A stretch of DNA of 64,000 bases from NCBI GenBank assembly GCA_028281025.1, contig JANQKR010000043.1, positions 1 to 64,000 of the forward strand, in the 5' to 3' direction. Origin of the DNA: Croceivirga sp. Its GTDB lineage: Bacteria; Bacteroidota; Bacteroidia; Flavobacteriales; Flavobacteriaceae. Shown in pieces: positions 15,506 to 25,565 of this stretch. Each line of letters begins with the position of its first letter. Positions within the stretch are counted from its first letter, which is position 1. The position numbers and the translations under genes are program-made. Below the pieces are notes generated by a model that did not search any database, was not told where the DNA came from, and saw nothing but the letters and a program-made list of their open reading frames with translations.

Positions 15506-16790
15506 ACAACCTTGGCAACCATAATGTCAACTGGGGTATATATGTTATCATGAACAAGGCCACAATCATAGCAACAAACAGGGGCAATAAAGGTTTAACT
15601 ACTTTTTCGATGGATGTTTTGGCAATACCCACACCTACGAAGAGTACAGATCCCACTGGGGGTGTACACAACCCGATACACAAGTTCAATATCATCATAA
15701 TTCCAAAGTGGACAGGGTCGATGCCAAATTCAATAACCACTGGCAAAAAAATTGGGGTGAAAATGAGTACTGCAGGTGTCATATCCATAAAAATTCCCAC
15801 CATTAAGAGAATGATGTTGATGAGCAACAAGATTATAATCTTGTTATTGGTAAGACCTAACAAACCTGTGCTAATTTCTTGTGGAATATGTTCATACGAT
15901 AGCACCCATGACATTGCCATTGATGCCCCGATCAAAAGCATGACAATGGCGGTGGTAACAGCGGAATCCAGAAAAACTTTTGGAAGCTTTTGTAAGTTGA
16001 TTTCCCTGTAAAGGAATCCAAATATTAAACTATACAACACGGCAATGGCCGAAGCTTCAGTAGCCGTAAAGATTCCAACAATAATGCCTCCAATCACCAA
16101 TACCAGTAAAAACAGTGAAGGTACTGCATCGATAAAGGCCTTGAGCACTTCTTTCAAAGAGCTTTTTTTACCTAATGGGTAAGCCTTTTTCTTCGCCCAA
16201 AACGATGCTACGATTATCAGGAAGAGCCCTGTCAGAATACCAGGTAAATATCCTGCCAAAAAAAGCGCGGCAACCGACGCACCACCACTCGCAAGTGAAT
16301 ACACAATCAGTATATTGCTCGGTGGGATAACCAAACCCGTTGTGGCCGAGGTGATGTTGACAGCAGCACCAAATTCCCTATCGTACCCCTCCCTTTCCAT
16401 TTCTGGAGCAAGAATGCTACCCATGGCAGAGGCAGAGGCCATCGCTGAACCTGCAATGGCCCCCATCAGCATGGCCGATATGATATTGATTAGGGCCAAA
16501 CCACCAGGCAAAGCCCCTACCAAGGTCTTGGCAAAGGCGATCAGGCGATGCGCAATACCCCCATTGTTCATCAACTCCCCAGATAGAATGAAAAACGGAA
16601 TGGCAAGAAGTGCAAAACTGTCCAACCCTGTTGCCATTCGCTGCGAAATAGTAGTGAAAGCCGGTAGGAAGGGAATGCTCACCAGTATGGTCAATAGCGA
16701 TGAGATGGCTATACTCCAAGCCACGGGAGTACCGATAGCGAGCAATCCAACAAAACTGATGATCAAAACAAGTATTGGTACATATTCCAT
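15492..16790 (-). CDS. dctM: TRAP transporter large permease (DctM family)
   Basis: The 432-residue protein has about 12 hydrophobic helices and typical DctM segments such as LALPFFILSGELMNNGG-like text (LAIPFFILSGELM), GSAMASASAMGSILAPEM and a C-terminal CIGLCTPPVGSVLF. It forms the sodium-driven channel of a tripartite TRAP importer for organic or sugar acids. It follows the small permease gene after four bases and ends the polysaccharide-locus gene row. In the context of a dehydratase and SDR it probably imports a uronate or aldonate. Confidence 0.95.
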   Translation of the reverse strand: MEYVPILVLIISFVGLLAIGTPVAWSIAISSLLTILVSIPFLPAFTTISQRMATGLDSFALLAIPFFILSGELMNNGGIAHRLIAFAKTLVGALPGGLALINIISAMLMGAIAGSAMASASAMGSILAPEMEREGYDREFGAAVNITSATTGLVIPPSNILIVYSLASGGASVAALFLAGYLPGILTGLFLIIVASFWAKKKAYPLGKKSSLKEVLKAFIDAVPSLFLLVLVIGGIIVGIFTATEASAIAVLYSLIFGFLYREINLQKLPKVFLDSAVTTAIVMLLIGASMAMSWVLSYEHIPQEISTGLLGLTNNKIIILLLINIILLMVGIFMDMTPAVLIFTPIFLPVVIEFGIDPVHFGIMMILNLCIGLCTPPVGSVLFVGVGIAKTSIEKVVKPLLPLFVAMIVALFMITYIPQLTLWLPRLFNLE

Positions 16791-16794
16791 AGGC

Positions 16795-17256
16795 TTAATG
16801 GCTTAACATATCGGAAATCTTATAATAAATGATAAGCAGTCCACTGATGGGGATGACCATGTACACCACTGCCAAAGGCAATCCCAATGCGGGCGAATGC
16901 TGTTCGAGCAAATAAGTGATATAAACCAACCTGAGACCTCCCATCACCATCGCAAAAAGGCAGAACAGGACGATTGCCAATCGCACGAGCTGCCTAAGCC
17001 TTTTTTGGTTGTGTTTGTCGGCACGACGCACCAGTACATCTATGGCAACGTGACCATGCTGACCCTCAACATATGCTGCACCCAAAACACCTATCCAAAT
17101 CATCAGGAAGCGGGCCAGTTCATCCGTGAAAGAACTTGGTTCACCCAATGCATATCGGCTAAACACCTGCCAAAGTACATTGAGAGCCATAATGGCCATG
17201 ATCAAAGCAAGTGAGCGGCCCAAGAATTTATCCAGTCCCTGTCTAAAATGCTTCAT
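16795..17256 (-). CDS. dctQ: TRAP transporter small permease (DctQ family)
   Basis: The 153-residue protein has four membrane helices with the conserved QVFSRYALGEPSSFTDELARFLMIW segment in the first half (only the core pattern W-Q-V-x-x-R and E-E/D-L-A-R is needed for the family). Its start overlaps the stop of the binding-protein gene by four bases. It associates with DctM in the inner membrane. Confidence 0.93.
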   Translation of the reverse strand: MKHFRQGLDKFLGRSLALIMAIMALNVLWQVFSRYALGEPSSFTDELARFLMIWIGVLGAAYVEGQHGHVAIDVLVRRADKHNQKRLRQLVRLAIVLFCLFAMVMGGLRLVYITYLLEQHSPALGLPLAVVYMVIPISGLLIIYYKISDMLSH

Positions 17257-18227
17257 TGTTCCATTGCTTTTATTTCTTGGATTATTGCGTATAACTCGGC
17301 TTCATCCTCGTATTGCCGATAAATCTTTTCCACCCTTTGCTCAAATGGTTGCTTGTTGGGCCTAATAACCGATACTCCTGCCTTCTGTACTTCTTTTAAG
17401 GCCTTGGTCTCTGCCTCTGCCCATAATTTTCGTTGATAGACCACTGAGTTTTTTACTGCTTCCTCCAACCAGACCCGTTCCTGTTCTGAAAGCCTATTCC
17501 AAAAATGGGTTCCGGCAATCAGTACATCGGGCAAAAAAGTGTGCTCACTCAATGAGTAATATTTACAGACTTCGTAATGCCTCGAAAGGTAAAAACTGGG
17601 CGGATTGTTCTCTGCTCCATCAACCACCCCCTGCTGCAACGATGTATACAACTCGCCCCAAGAGATGGGCGTTGGCGAACCACCCATACTGCGTACCATA
17701 TCCATGGCGGTCTTGCTTTCCATCACACGAATCTTTAATCCTTCTAAATCATCTGGGTGTTCGATCGGTCGCTCTTTGGAATAAAAACTACGGCTGCCAG
17801 CGTCGTAGAATCCCAAACCTTTTAGCCAATATTTTTGGCCACTGTCCAATAATTGCTGTCCTATGGGGCCATCCATTACCTTAAATGAATGCTCCTTGCT
17901 CCTAAACAGAAATGGCAGCCCCAATACTTTCATCTTGGGAGCAAAGTTTTCCAAAATGCCTACGGAGACCTTGGCCATGTCCAAACTTCCGATCTGTAAG
18001 AGTTCCAGGCATTCACGTTCCGTTCCCAATTGTTGGTTGGCATAAATCTCAATGTGCAGCCTATCATCGGAAAGCTCACGTAAGTCCTCCCCCATTTTTA
18101 CCATTGCCTGATGTACCGAATGGTTCACATCAAGTGTATGTGCCAGTCGGATGGTTTTGGCCCCTTCGGAATTCTTACATCCCAACAAAGAGGCAATCCC
18201 AATGAAAAAGATGCTGAAAACCCTCAT
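17253..18227 (-). CDS. dctP: TRAP transporter solute-binding lipoprotein (DctP family)
   Basis: From the chosen start at 18227 the protein is 324 residues with a lipoprotein signal (MRVFSIFFIGIASLLGC, lipobox LLGC). The DctP fold shows AHTLDVNHSVHQA, the QLGTERECLELLQIGSLDMA segment, the conserved ligand Arg region (GLKIRVMESK) and SWGELYTSLQQGVVDGAEN. The Arg in the last-named region normally binds the carboxylate of the substrate. Alternative upstream starts at 18239 or 18302 would spoil the signal. Ligand likely an acidic sugar, by neighbourhood. Confidence 0.93.
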   Translation of the reverse strand: MRVFSIFFIGIASLLGCKNSEGAKTIRLAHTLDVNHSVHQAMVKMGEDLRELSDDRLHIEIYANQQLGTERECLELLQIGSLDMAKVSVGILENFAPKMKVLGLPFLFRSKEHSFKVMDGPIGQQLLDSGQKYWLKGLGFYDAGSRSFYSKERPIEHPDDLEGLKIRVMESKTAMDMVRSMGGSPTPISWGELYTSLQQGVVDGAENNPPSFYLSRHYEVCKYYSLSEHTFLPDVLIAGTHFWNRLSEQERVWLEEAVKNSVVYQRKLWAEAETKALKEVQKAGVSVIRPNKQPFEQRVEKIYRQYEDEAELYAIIQEIKAMEQ

Positions 18228-18471
18228 TTTTACCCACATGTTCTGTCTAACTTTAAAAATCCAAATTGCTTTTCCGCTCCAGAAATACTTATTCCTTGAC
18301 ATGGACCGTCCTCAATGGTGATGTATCTAACCCTATAAATCACGGTATATGCCGTACCAATGCTTTTACAATTCCCCCTTGAATCATCGAATCTTAAGCA
18401 CAAATACAATGGATAAGCCTTATAAGGTATGTTCTTAACTTCGTTTATTAAAAATTGCCATCCCATTTTGG

Positions 18472-19503
18472 TCAAATCGTTCTAGTTTTTATCACAAAGG
18501 CATCCATGGGATTTTGAATCAGCATGGTGTCGATATCTTTTTGGGTAAACCCGTTTTTTCTCAATTCTGGAAGCAAGTGGGTAAATAGGGCAGTATAGCC
18601 CCTGAATCTTCCACCGTTTTTCTCGCCCGGAGTGTACCATCCTGCATCATGCGATAACAATACCCTGTTCAAGTAACCTTGCGTTCTTAGAAATTGTATC
18701 ATCGAAACATAGTGGTTACTATTTTTTTCACGGATACCGTCCAAGCTGATCCAAGCCCCCTCTTTTGCAGCTTTTAGGTGCATCGAAAGATTCTTTTCTG
18801 CCTGTGCATGGGTCCAAATGAAGGCTGTGGGACTTACCCCATTTTCCTTTAACAATGCTATTTGTTCCAATGCAGGTTCTGCTGGCCCGGTATGTGAGGC
18901 AATGGTCAAGCCAGTCTTGAGGTGGGCCAAAGCTGCCGCCTTAATCAGTTTTTGATGAAGATTGGACAACGGCCCCCTGTTTACCGCTGTCTTGATAAAA
19001 CCAGGTTTTATCTTGGTGCCCTGCATGCCTTTTTTGAAATCCCTGATATAACGTCCCGCCAGTTCTGCTGGGGATTCCCTGTACGCATGTTCAGGAATGT
19101 GCTTGTTGTTATTGGCTCCGTAATACCCTGTGTTGGTGATGATATGCAGTCCGGTTTCATCAGCCAATTCCTTTAGTAACCTAACGTCCTTTCCGATATA
19201 GCTGGGTGTAAAATCAAAGAAAGTCTTACATCCATGCGATTTTATCTCCTTTAGATAAGGAAGGACTACTTTTTTTACTGTTTCCCTTTCCCACCATATT
19301 TCTCCGGTAGCCCCTTTTTCCATATCGACCAAAATATGTTCATGGGTCAGGGACAGTCCCATCTTTGAAGGATCCATCTTTCCATTTACGGTCATGATAT
19401 ACCTTTTTTTGGCTTTTTTGGAAACTAGGGTATTGGGCATCATGGTCAAGGAGAAAGATGCTGCCGTAGTCGTCCTTATAAAATTTCTTCTAGTAAACCC
19501 CAT
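18472..19503 (-). CDS. Phosphotriesterase-family metal hydrolase with Tat signal
   Basis: This 343-residue amidohydrolase-fold protein carries the binuclear-metal ligands of the family: H54/H56 (THEH), bridging K171 (FIKTAVN), H204 (ASHTG), H232 (THAQ) and D286 (SHDAGW). The N-terminus RRNFIRTTTAASFSL is a twin-arginine signal, so it is exported folded to the periplasm. Family members hydrolyse lactones, phosphotriesters or related esters; within this locus a sugar lactone is a reasonable guess but not shown. Its start overlaps the symporter stop's gene by 14 bases, suggesting coupling. Confidence 0.85.
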   Translation of the reverse strand: MGFTRRNFIRTTTAASFSLTMMPNTLVSKKAKKRYIMTVNGKMDPSKMGLSLTHEHILVDMEKGATGEIWWERETVKKVVLPYLKEIKSHGCKTFFDFTPSYIGKDVRLLKELADETGLHIITNTGYYGANNNKHIPEHAYRESPAELAGRYIRDFKKGMQGTKIKPGFIKTAVNRGPLSNLHQKLIKAAALAHLKTGLTIASHTGPAEPALEQIALLKENGVSPTAFIWTHAQAEKNLSMHLKAAKEGAWISLDGIREKNSNHYVSMIQFLRTQGYLNRVLLSHDAGWYTPGEKNGGRFRGYTALFTHLLPELRKNGFTQKDIDTMLIQNPMDAFVIKTRTI

Positions 19504-21091
19504 TTGAATTTTTCAATTTTGATTGGAGTGAAAATAGGATGTAAATGGTAATTCCGACCACAGCTCCCACATATATCTCATGCATTTCCACCAATCCCTG
19601 CTTTTTTAGAAAAAACCAGAACAATACGCTTATTGCGCCGAGAACAAGGCTTGCCATAGTTGCAAAAGTGGAGCCACGCCAAAAAATACCAATGACCAAT
19701 GTGGGCAAAAAGCAGGCGGCATAAATGGAGCCTGCAAAAGCCGTCATTTCGACAATGCCCGCAATGGGATTCAGGGCCAACAGCATGCTCAACAGCGAAA
19801 TAACAGTCAACCATGGCCGTTGCCTGCCCGTGGCCGAACTGTTCACGACGGCCATGAGCGAATCTTTGTGATGGTTCCATTCTTCATTGGTCAACCTTTT
19901 CTTCAATCGGCTTTCAATTTCCACAAGGTTTTTGTGCTTCACATCAAGGCATTCGACTACTTTTTTCACCACAGTATCGGGAATGTGGGGTTTCCGTTTT
20001 GATTGGGTCCATTTTTTAAGGGCCTTTGTTTTTAAGCTTTCCCCTTTCATGAACAAATCCTGGTCTGCTGCCGATGCCGCCACAAGTAGGGCGGAATCAA
20101 GTGTTGACATGGCGGCTGAAATCAACACCAAAAGCAACAACGACCCAAAAATGCCCAAAATCTTTGCTTCGCCCAGCAGATAGGGCATTACTTGGTCAGA
20201 ATCGGTAATGGCTTCGGCAGGGATTACCGTTCGGGCAAATGCGCCTATGGGCAACATGAGCACGTAAATCATGATGAAGAGCGAAGTGGCTATCAATCCC
20301 GCTTTTAAAATGTGTTTTTGGTCGTCCAAGCCGTAAAAACGGGAAACCTGCCTGGGGTCAACCATCATCTTGATGCCCCCGGCCAAGGAAAGGCCGATGA
20401 TTTCGGCAATGGGCATGCCCCCTTTCCATGAAACCATTTCAGGATTTGCAATGCGCAGCTTGCCAATGATGTTCGACAGTCCACCGCCTTGAACCATTAA
20501 GGCCGTAAAAACGGCAACGGCACCTATGGCCAAAAAAACGCCCTGCCAAGCATCGGTCTTTACCACGGCACTGAAACCGCCGGTACTGGTGTAAATCGTG
20601 ACGATGACAAAGATGATGACCAATGAGGTCACATAATCAATATTGAAAAATTCTTGAAGGCCAAGCGATGCCGCTTTGTACACGGCCACCAAATACAGGG
20701 TGGTCGCCAATACAATGATTATGGCGGCAGTCCTTCTTACCAACGTAGAACGATAATGATACCCCAAAAAATCGGCGATGGTTCGAGAGCCGTATTTCTT
20801 GCCCATGGTAAAGAACTTTGGGGCGACCACAAACCAACTCAGGCAAGTGAACAAGATGTAGGCGGCCAGTTTTAGGTACCATAAAAGACCCGCATCCCAA
20901 CTTTTACCCGCATGGCCTATAAAGGTATTGGTGCTGACAAAGGTTGCAAAAAACGAGATGGCGATAATCCAATAGGGATTGCTGGCGGCATCAAACCGCG
21001 TTCCCTTGTTCGCCCAAGCATGGTGCGCCAAGATGACGAGATAAACAATGACAAAGCCAAACTCAATCCAATGTTCGGTCAAAAAGTCCAT
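19490..21091 (-). CDS. Sodium:solute symporter (SSS family)
   Basis: The 533-residue protein has 12-13 membrane helices with SSS hallmarks: FFATFVSTNTFIGHAGKSWD in the first sodium-site region, the GGFSAVVKTDAWQG segment and AAMSTLDSALLVAASAADQDL. A cytoplasmic insertion of about 70 residues (about 370-430) follows. Proteins of this class in polysaccharide loci import mono- or disaccharides or sugar acids. It overlaps the phosphotriesterase-like gene by 14 bases. Two different importers (this and TRAP) in one locus imply two released products. Confidence 0.92.
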   Translation of the reverse strand: MDFLTEHWIEFGFVIVYLVILAHHAWANKGTRFDAASNPYWIIAISFFATFVSTNTFIGHAGKSWDAGLLWYLKLAAYILFTCLSWFVVAPKFFTMGKKYGSRTIADFLGYHYRSTLVRRTAAIIIVLATTLYLVAVYKAASLGLQEFFNIDYVTSLVIIFVIVTIYTSTGGFSAVVKTDAWQGVFLAIGAVAVFTALMVQGGGLSNIIGKLRIANPEMVSWKGGMPIAEIIGLSLAGGIKMMVDPRQVSRFYGLDDQKHILKAGLIATSLFIMIYVLMLPIGAFARTVIPAEAITDSDQVMPYLLGEAKILGIFGSLLLLVLISAAMSTLDSALLVAASAADQDLFMKGESLKTKALKKWTQSKRKPHIPDTVVKKVVECLDVKHKNLVEIESRLKKRLTNEEWNHHKDSLMAVVNSSATGRQRPWLTVISLLSMLLALNPIAGIVEMTAFAGSIYAACFLPTLVIGIFWRGSTFATMASLVLGAISVLFWFFLKKQGLVEMHEIYVGAVVGITIYILFSLQSKLKNSNGVY

Positions 21092-21157
21092 AACGGATGT
21101 TTTGCGGATAAAACCATCAAAGATGTGCCATTGTACGTTTTATGAAAAAATGGGGTT

Positions 21158-22495
21158 CTACTCAACGATGGCACCATAGATTATCGAAATCATTTTTCCG
21201 TAGAATTCTTGGTGGTAAACGGGTACTGCCTGTGACATCCCGACAAAAACCAGTTCTTCTTTAGGGTCAACGATAAATTTTGTACTTACCGAACCGCCCC
21301 ATTCGTAGGTTCCCGGACTTCGGGAGTCCATGGCAGTTGCTGTGGTCAGGGCAAAGCCCAAGCAGTGTGACAATCCGATATTGTTGTTACGGCCCTTGCC
21401 CTTTTCGTTCAATTTTTCAAACTGGTCAGAGGTCATGAGTTCTATGGTCTTTCGCCCCAAGATGCGATAATCCTCAGCTGCATTACCATACCCATTTTCC
21501 ACACCGTGGCTTGCTTTTAGCAGGGCTTGAAGAAATCTTGCGTAATCAATGGTTGTGGATGTGAGTCCACCCCCACCACGATGGTAGGTGGGAATTTTGT
21601 AGTTCGGGTCGGCCATTATGGCCGCAAGGGGATCCATTCCTTCCCGCATGACCATTTTTCCATCTTTATAATCATGAATGGGCACTAGCCTGTCCCATTT
21701 TTCCTTAGGGGGATAAAAATGCGTATCGACCATCCCCAAAGGGTCAAATATGTTTTCTTTCAGATAGACATCGAGTGGTTTGACTGATACCACTTCGATG
21801 ATTCTTCCGAGTACATCCATACTATACCCGTAGAGGTACTGCTCTCCCGGTTCAAAGGCAAGGGGCAATTTGGCCAAATTATCTACAAGTTGTTCGGTGT
21901 TCCAAAGCGGTGGTTCCGCACTCATGCTGCTGATATTTGCGTAGTGCTTGCCATAAATCGCCGATAGGTTTCGGGTTTTCGAACGGATGCTGCCGATACC
22001 TGAGGTATGCGTCAAAAGGCGGCGTATGGTAATGATGTTTTTTGCAGGAACCGTCGTGTAACTGGAATCTTTTTCGTTGAAATGCTCCAACACCTCAGGA
22101 TTTTCAAAAGCAGGCAGGTATTTCGATATTGGGTCATCCAGTCCAAGCATGCCCCGCTCATATAATTGCATGATAGCCACGGTGGTTATCGCTTTGGTCA
22201 TCGAGGCTATCCTGAAAATATCGCCTTTTTGGTAAGGTTTATCAGCTTCCAACGTCTTGTTGCCCAGGTTTTTGTAATAAACCAATTTTCCCTTTCGGGA
22301 AACCAAAAACACACCTCCCGGAAATTTTCCTTCCGTACTGTACCTTTCTACAAGGGAGTCTATATAGGAAAGTTTTTCTGCGGACATGCCCACTTGTTCC
22401 GGTGGGATGACCTGCAAAATGCCATCATTTTGTGCCTTTGGTTGGCAACCCCATAAGAGGGGTGTCAGCAATAGGATACCGGTGAAATTCTTCAT
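21158..22495 (-). CDS. Serine hydrolase, beta-lactamase class C fold, lipoprotein
   Basis: The 445-residue protein has a lipoprotein signal (LLTPLLWGC) and the SxxK catalytic tetrad S98-M-T-K101. A Tyr-containing motif (YLYGYSMDVLG) corresponds to the YxN element, and WGGSVSTKF-like text near the C-terminus to the KTG-like element (GGS). Such proteins in glycan loci act as esterases or transesterases. It sits between a sulfatase (7 bases) and the symporter, so a role in removing ester groups such as acetyl from the glycan is plausible but inferred. Confidence 0.88.
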   Translation of the reverse strand: MKNFTGILLLTPLLWGCQPKAQNDGILQVIPPEQVGMSAEKLSYIDSLVERYSTEGKFPGGVFLVSRKGKLVYYKNLGNKTLEADKPYQKGDIFRIASMTKAITTVAIMQLYERGMLGLDDPISKYLPAFENPEVLEHFNEKDSSYTTVPAKNIITIRRLLTHTSGIGSIRSKTRNLSAIYGKHYANISSMSAEPPLWNTEQLVDNLAKLPLAFEPGEQYLYGYSMDVLGRIIEVVSVKPLDVYLKENIFDPLGMVDTHFYPPKEKWDRLVPIHDYKDGKMVMREGMDPLAAIMADPNYKIPTYHRGGGGLTSTTIDYARFLQALLKASHGVENGYGNAAEDYRILGRKTIELMTSDQFEKLNEKGKGRNNNIGLSHCLGFALTTATAMDSRSPGTYEWGGSVSTKFIVDPKEELVFVGMSQAVPVYHQEFYGKMISIIYGAIVE

Positions 22496-22502
22496 GATCT
22501 TT

Positions 22503-23984
22503 TTATTGGTTGTGCAGTATGGAAAGGTCTTTGGCGATTTTGGGATGTTTTAGATAGGGGTCTTCAAATCGGTGTCCGTAATCGGACAGCATCGCGGTCA
22601 GATTCTTAACGATTTCCTCTTTTTCAGGCATTTCAATATAGTTGATGGTCTCGTCGGGATTTACCTTCAAATCCAATAACCAGGGCTGGTCCAGCTCTGA
22701 GAGCACCAATTTATAACGACTGGTCATTCCCGAAATCCATTTTTCTTTTTTGCTGGAACTGCGGATGACCGTAAAATCCTCAAAGTCTTCTTCCAAATCG
22801 GGAGCTGTCAAAAGTGATGAAAAATCAATGCCCTGCATGTCCTCATCCGAAGAAAAACCCATCATGTTCAATATGCTGGGGGCAAAGTCAACGGAGTTGA
22901 ACACATTCTTTATGGTCGCTCCTTTTTGTACCAAGTCTTGGGAATAAACAATAAAGGGAACCTTGGCGGAACCTTCCATGGGAACACCCTTGTTGCGCCG
23001 GTGGTGTTCGCCCCTGAGGTCGCCATGGTCTGCGGTAAAGACGATGATGGTATTTTGTAGCAACCCACTTTCCTTCAGATACTCGATAAGCCTACCGACA
23101 TTGTCATCAATGCATTTGACCATGCCAAAATATTGCGATTGATCAACCTCTGGTTCTTGTTTGCTGGCCCAAGAAGGAATATTATCACCCTCTTTCAAGG
23201 AGGTCTTCGGAGGAGCGAACGCCATTTGGTTGTAAAGGGTGTCGTAGGGCGCACGAACTTCATCGGGGCCATGCGGGTCAGGATAACTGACCATATAGCA
23301 AAATGGTGCTTCCTTGTTTTCCTTGATAAATTCCAAGGTCTTGTCCGTTAGAAAATCGGTCATGTACGAGGTCTCATCCGCACCGTTGAGGGCATAGGTG
23401 AAATCTCCCTCGGCATTCACTGCATCAATCAGGGGACCGTCCGGAGTATCAACTACCTTTTTCCAATGGCCCCGATTGAACATGTACCTGTTGTCGGAAA
23501 AACCGAATTGCCGTTCGGGCGCCCATTGCGGTTTGCCCATACCATCCAAATGCCATTTGCCCGCAAAGCCCGTTGCATAGCCATTTTCTTTCAAGATTTC
23601 AGCAAAGGTCACAACGGTATCGCGCATGGGTAGGTCATTTTCGGTTACGCCCGTGTGCTGAGGATACAGACCGGAGACGAATGAACTCCTTGCAGGGGAG
23701 CACAACGGGGCCACGGCATAGAACTTTGAAAAAAGCATGCCATTATCGGCCAGAAAATCGATGTTCGGGGTTTTTACAGCGAGCCTATCGCCCCAAACAA
23801 ATGCCTGTTCAGTGGACAGCAAATCCCGGTAACAGCCCAACGTTCGAAAATTGTGCTCGTCGGTCATGATGACCAGCAGATTGGGCGATTTTTTGGATGT
23901 TTCCTCCTTTTTTTCCACCTCATTGCAGCTTCCCAAAATGAGTGGGCCCAATAGTATGCTTCCTATCAACAATTGTTTCTTCAT
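22503..23984 (-). CDS. S1 family sulfatase, lipoprotein
   Basis: The 493-residue protein has a lipoprotein signal ending in LILGSC and the formylglycine motif CSPAR with the maturing Cys at about C95, followed by SSFVSGLYPQHTG. Metal-site residues include D42/E43 and the DDN-type segment CIDDNVGRL with TADHGD. It removes sulfate esters from a saccharide in the periplasm or at the surface. It needs a formylglycine-generating enzyme or anSME, not encoded in the window. It lies 4 bases from the GH28-like gene and 7 from the serine hydrolase, in the same operon. Confidence 0.94.
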   Translation of the reverse strand: MKKQLLIGSILLGPLILGSCNEVEKKEETSKKSPNLLVIMTDEHNFRTLGCYRDLLSTEQAFVWGDRLAVKTPNIDFLADNGMLFSKFYAVAPLCSPARSSFVSGLYPQHTGVTENDLPMRDTVVTFAEILKENGYATGFAGKWHLDGMGKPQWAPERQFGFSDNRYMFNRGHWKKVVDTPDGPLIDAVNAEGDFTYALNGADETSYMTDFLTDKTLEFIKENKEAPFCYMVSYPDPHGPDEVRAPYDTLYNQMAFAPPKTSLKEGDNIPSWASKQEPEVDQSQYFGMVKCIDDNVGRLIEYLKESGLLQNTIIVFTADHGDLRGEHHRRNKGVPMEGSAKVPFIVYSQDLVQKGATIKNVFNSVDFAPSILNMMGFSSDEDMQGIDFSSLLTAPDLEEDFEDFTVIRSSSKKEKWISGMTSRYKLVLSELDQPWLLDLKVNPDETINYIEMPEKEEIVKNLTAMLSDYGHRFEDPYLKHPKIAKDLSILHNQ

Positions 23985-23988
23985 ATAT

Positions 23989-25548
23989 CTAGTCCTTTAG
24001 ATTGTTCAACATTAAAACTTCACTTTCTGATGCTCCATCTTTGGTGACAAAAGCGGATTTGACCTTTGACAAATCGTTGTTGTCCATGATGATTCTCTGT
24101 GTATTTTCGCCCTCCACGGACAGTAAAGTGCCGACCGATTCTTTTGTGCTGTGATAATTGGAAAACCTGATGTTCTTCGATTCGATGACCCGAAAAAGGG
24201 GCTGATCGTTTGTAGGCACATCGGCCTGTATGTTCTTTAGGGAGGAGTTCAATACATCGTCAAAAATGATGGCCGCCCGCGCATCAGGATTCAACAGGTT
24301 CAGACGGAAATTCTCGAACTGTATGCCTTTGGCATGCCGTACATAAAAGCCATGGGCGGGCAGGCTTGCTCCGTACATTCTGTTTTCGGGATAGCTCTTG
24401 TTCTTTTCCGGGACGTTCTTGTCAGTATGCTCAAGGGTGCCCGTGCCCTTGCTGTTAAAAATAACGTCCCTGATGGTCACGTTTTCTACATAACTGCCCG
24501 GGATGCCCGTAATGGAGCTTGTGATTCGGCTCTCGTTGGTGGCGATGATATTGTTGATGAGTACATTTTTTAGGCTTCCAACACCATCACGGTCTCCCAA
24601 TCGTATGAATATGGGTGTCTGTACGCCCTGCATGGTTATATTTGAAATGGTCACTTGGTCCATAAATCCGCCATCGACCACTTCGAGTGCCAAGCCCGAT
24701 ATGACCGTGGGCTGTTTGGAAATTCCGTCATATTGTTCGTGCCATGGTGTTCTCACGTTATCTTCCCCTGCAGAAGTGATGGTACAATTGGAAATCGAAA
24801 TGTTTCGAAAGCCAACGGCACTCCAGGTACCGAATTTGATGGCATTACAGTTGGAAGCGATACGGCAATTGCTAATGGCCACATTCTCGACTACAAAATC
24901 CTCCGTCCAACTTTTAAAGACAATGGCATCGTCATCCGTATCTATAGTACAATTACTGATCACTACATTGCTGGCATCAATATCGATTCCATCGTTGTTC
25001 GTGTTGGCGTGGGAATAGATATCGATGTTATCGATGATGATCCATTCCGATTTTTTCAGGCGAATGACCCATTGTGGCGCATTGCGCAGTTTTATGCCAG
25101 TTATGCGCACGAACTTTGAGTCCCTGACGAAAATTTCTTGGGGGCGACTCACTTTGACTTTGCGCCCGCGGTTGTTGAAGTTTTGGTGCCAGCCTTGCCC
25201 ATCGATGGTGCCTGTGCCACTGACGGCGACGTTTTCAACCCCATCAATGAGAACCAATGCGGGACCGTCGTACCCATCAGGATTGTTGGTAGTGCCCAAC
25301 AAAACGGCATTGTGCACAAGGTGGAGTTCTATATTGTCTTTCAATACGATGGTGCCTGTCAGAAACCTCCCAATGGGTACCGTAACCCTACCGCCCCCTG
25401 TTTCAAAACAGGCATCAATGGCCTTTTGTATGGCTTGGGTGTTCAGGGTCGTTCCATCTCCAACGGCACCATAGTCCGTTATCACGACATCTTTGGCGGC
25501 AACGCTTACAAAGCAGAGCATCAAAATCATGTAAAGTGGTGTTCGCAT
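23989..25548 (-). CDS. GH28-like right-handed beta-helix protein
   Basis: The 519-residue protein has a signal peptide and the DYGAVGDGTTLNTQAIQ opening shared by GH28 and pectate-lyase-like beta-helices, followed by repeated strand turns (IDNIDIYS, ISNCTIDT, ISNCRIAS, ISNCTITS). Acidic motifs N185-D186-G187 and D205-D206-D207 match the GH28 catalytic aspartates. The canonical GHG motif is replaced by SNCNAIKFG and RIK by IRLG, so it is a divergent member. It would hydrolyse a uronic acid or related linkage. Adjacent genes on both sides belong to the same operon. Confidence 0.82.
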   Translation of the reverse strand: MRTPLYMILMLCFVSVAAKDVVITDYGAVGDGTTLNTQAIQKAIDACFETGGGRVTVPIGRFLTGTIVLKDNIELHLVHNAVLLGTTNNPDGYDGPALVLIDGVENVAVSGTGTIDGQGWHQNFNNRGRKVKVSRPQEIFVRDSKFVRITGIKLRNAPQWVIRLKKSEWIIIDNIDIYSHANTNNDGIDIDASNVVISNCTIDTDDDAIVFKSWTEDFVVENVAISNCRIASNCNAIKFGTWSAVGFRNISISNCTITSAGEDNVRTPWHEQYDGISKQPTVISGLALEVVDGGFMDQVTISNITMQGVQTPIFIRLGDRDGVGSLKNVLINNIIATNESRITSSITGIPGSYVENVTIRDVIFNSKGTGTLEHTDKNVPEKNKSYPENRMYGASLPAHGFYVRHAKGIQFENFRLNLLNPDARAAIIFDDVLNSSLKNIQADVPTNDQPLFRVIESKNIRFSNYHSTKESVGTLLSVEGENTQRIIMDNNDLSKVKSAFVTKDGASESEVLMLNNLKD

Positions 25549-25565
25549 TCCTTTGTCCTTTAAGT

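Noticed and set aside
16315-16806. 163-codon plus-strand frame
   Set aside because: Antisense to the well-supported DctM gene.
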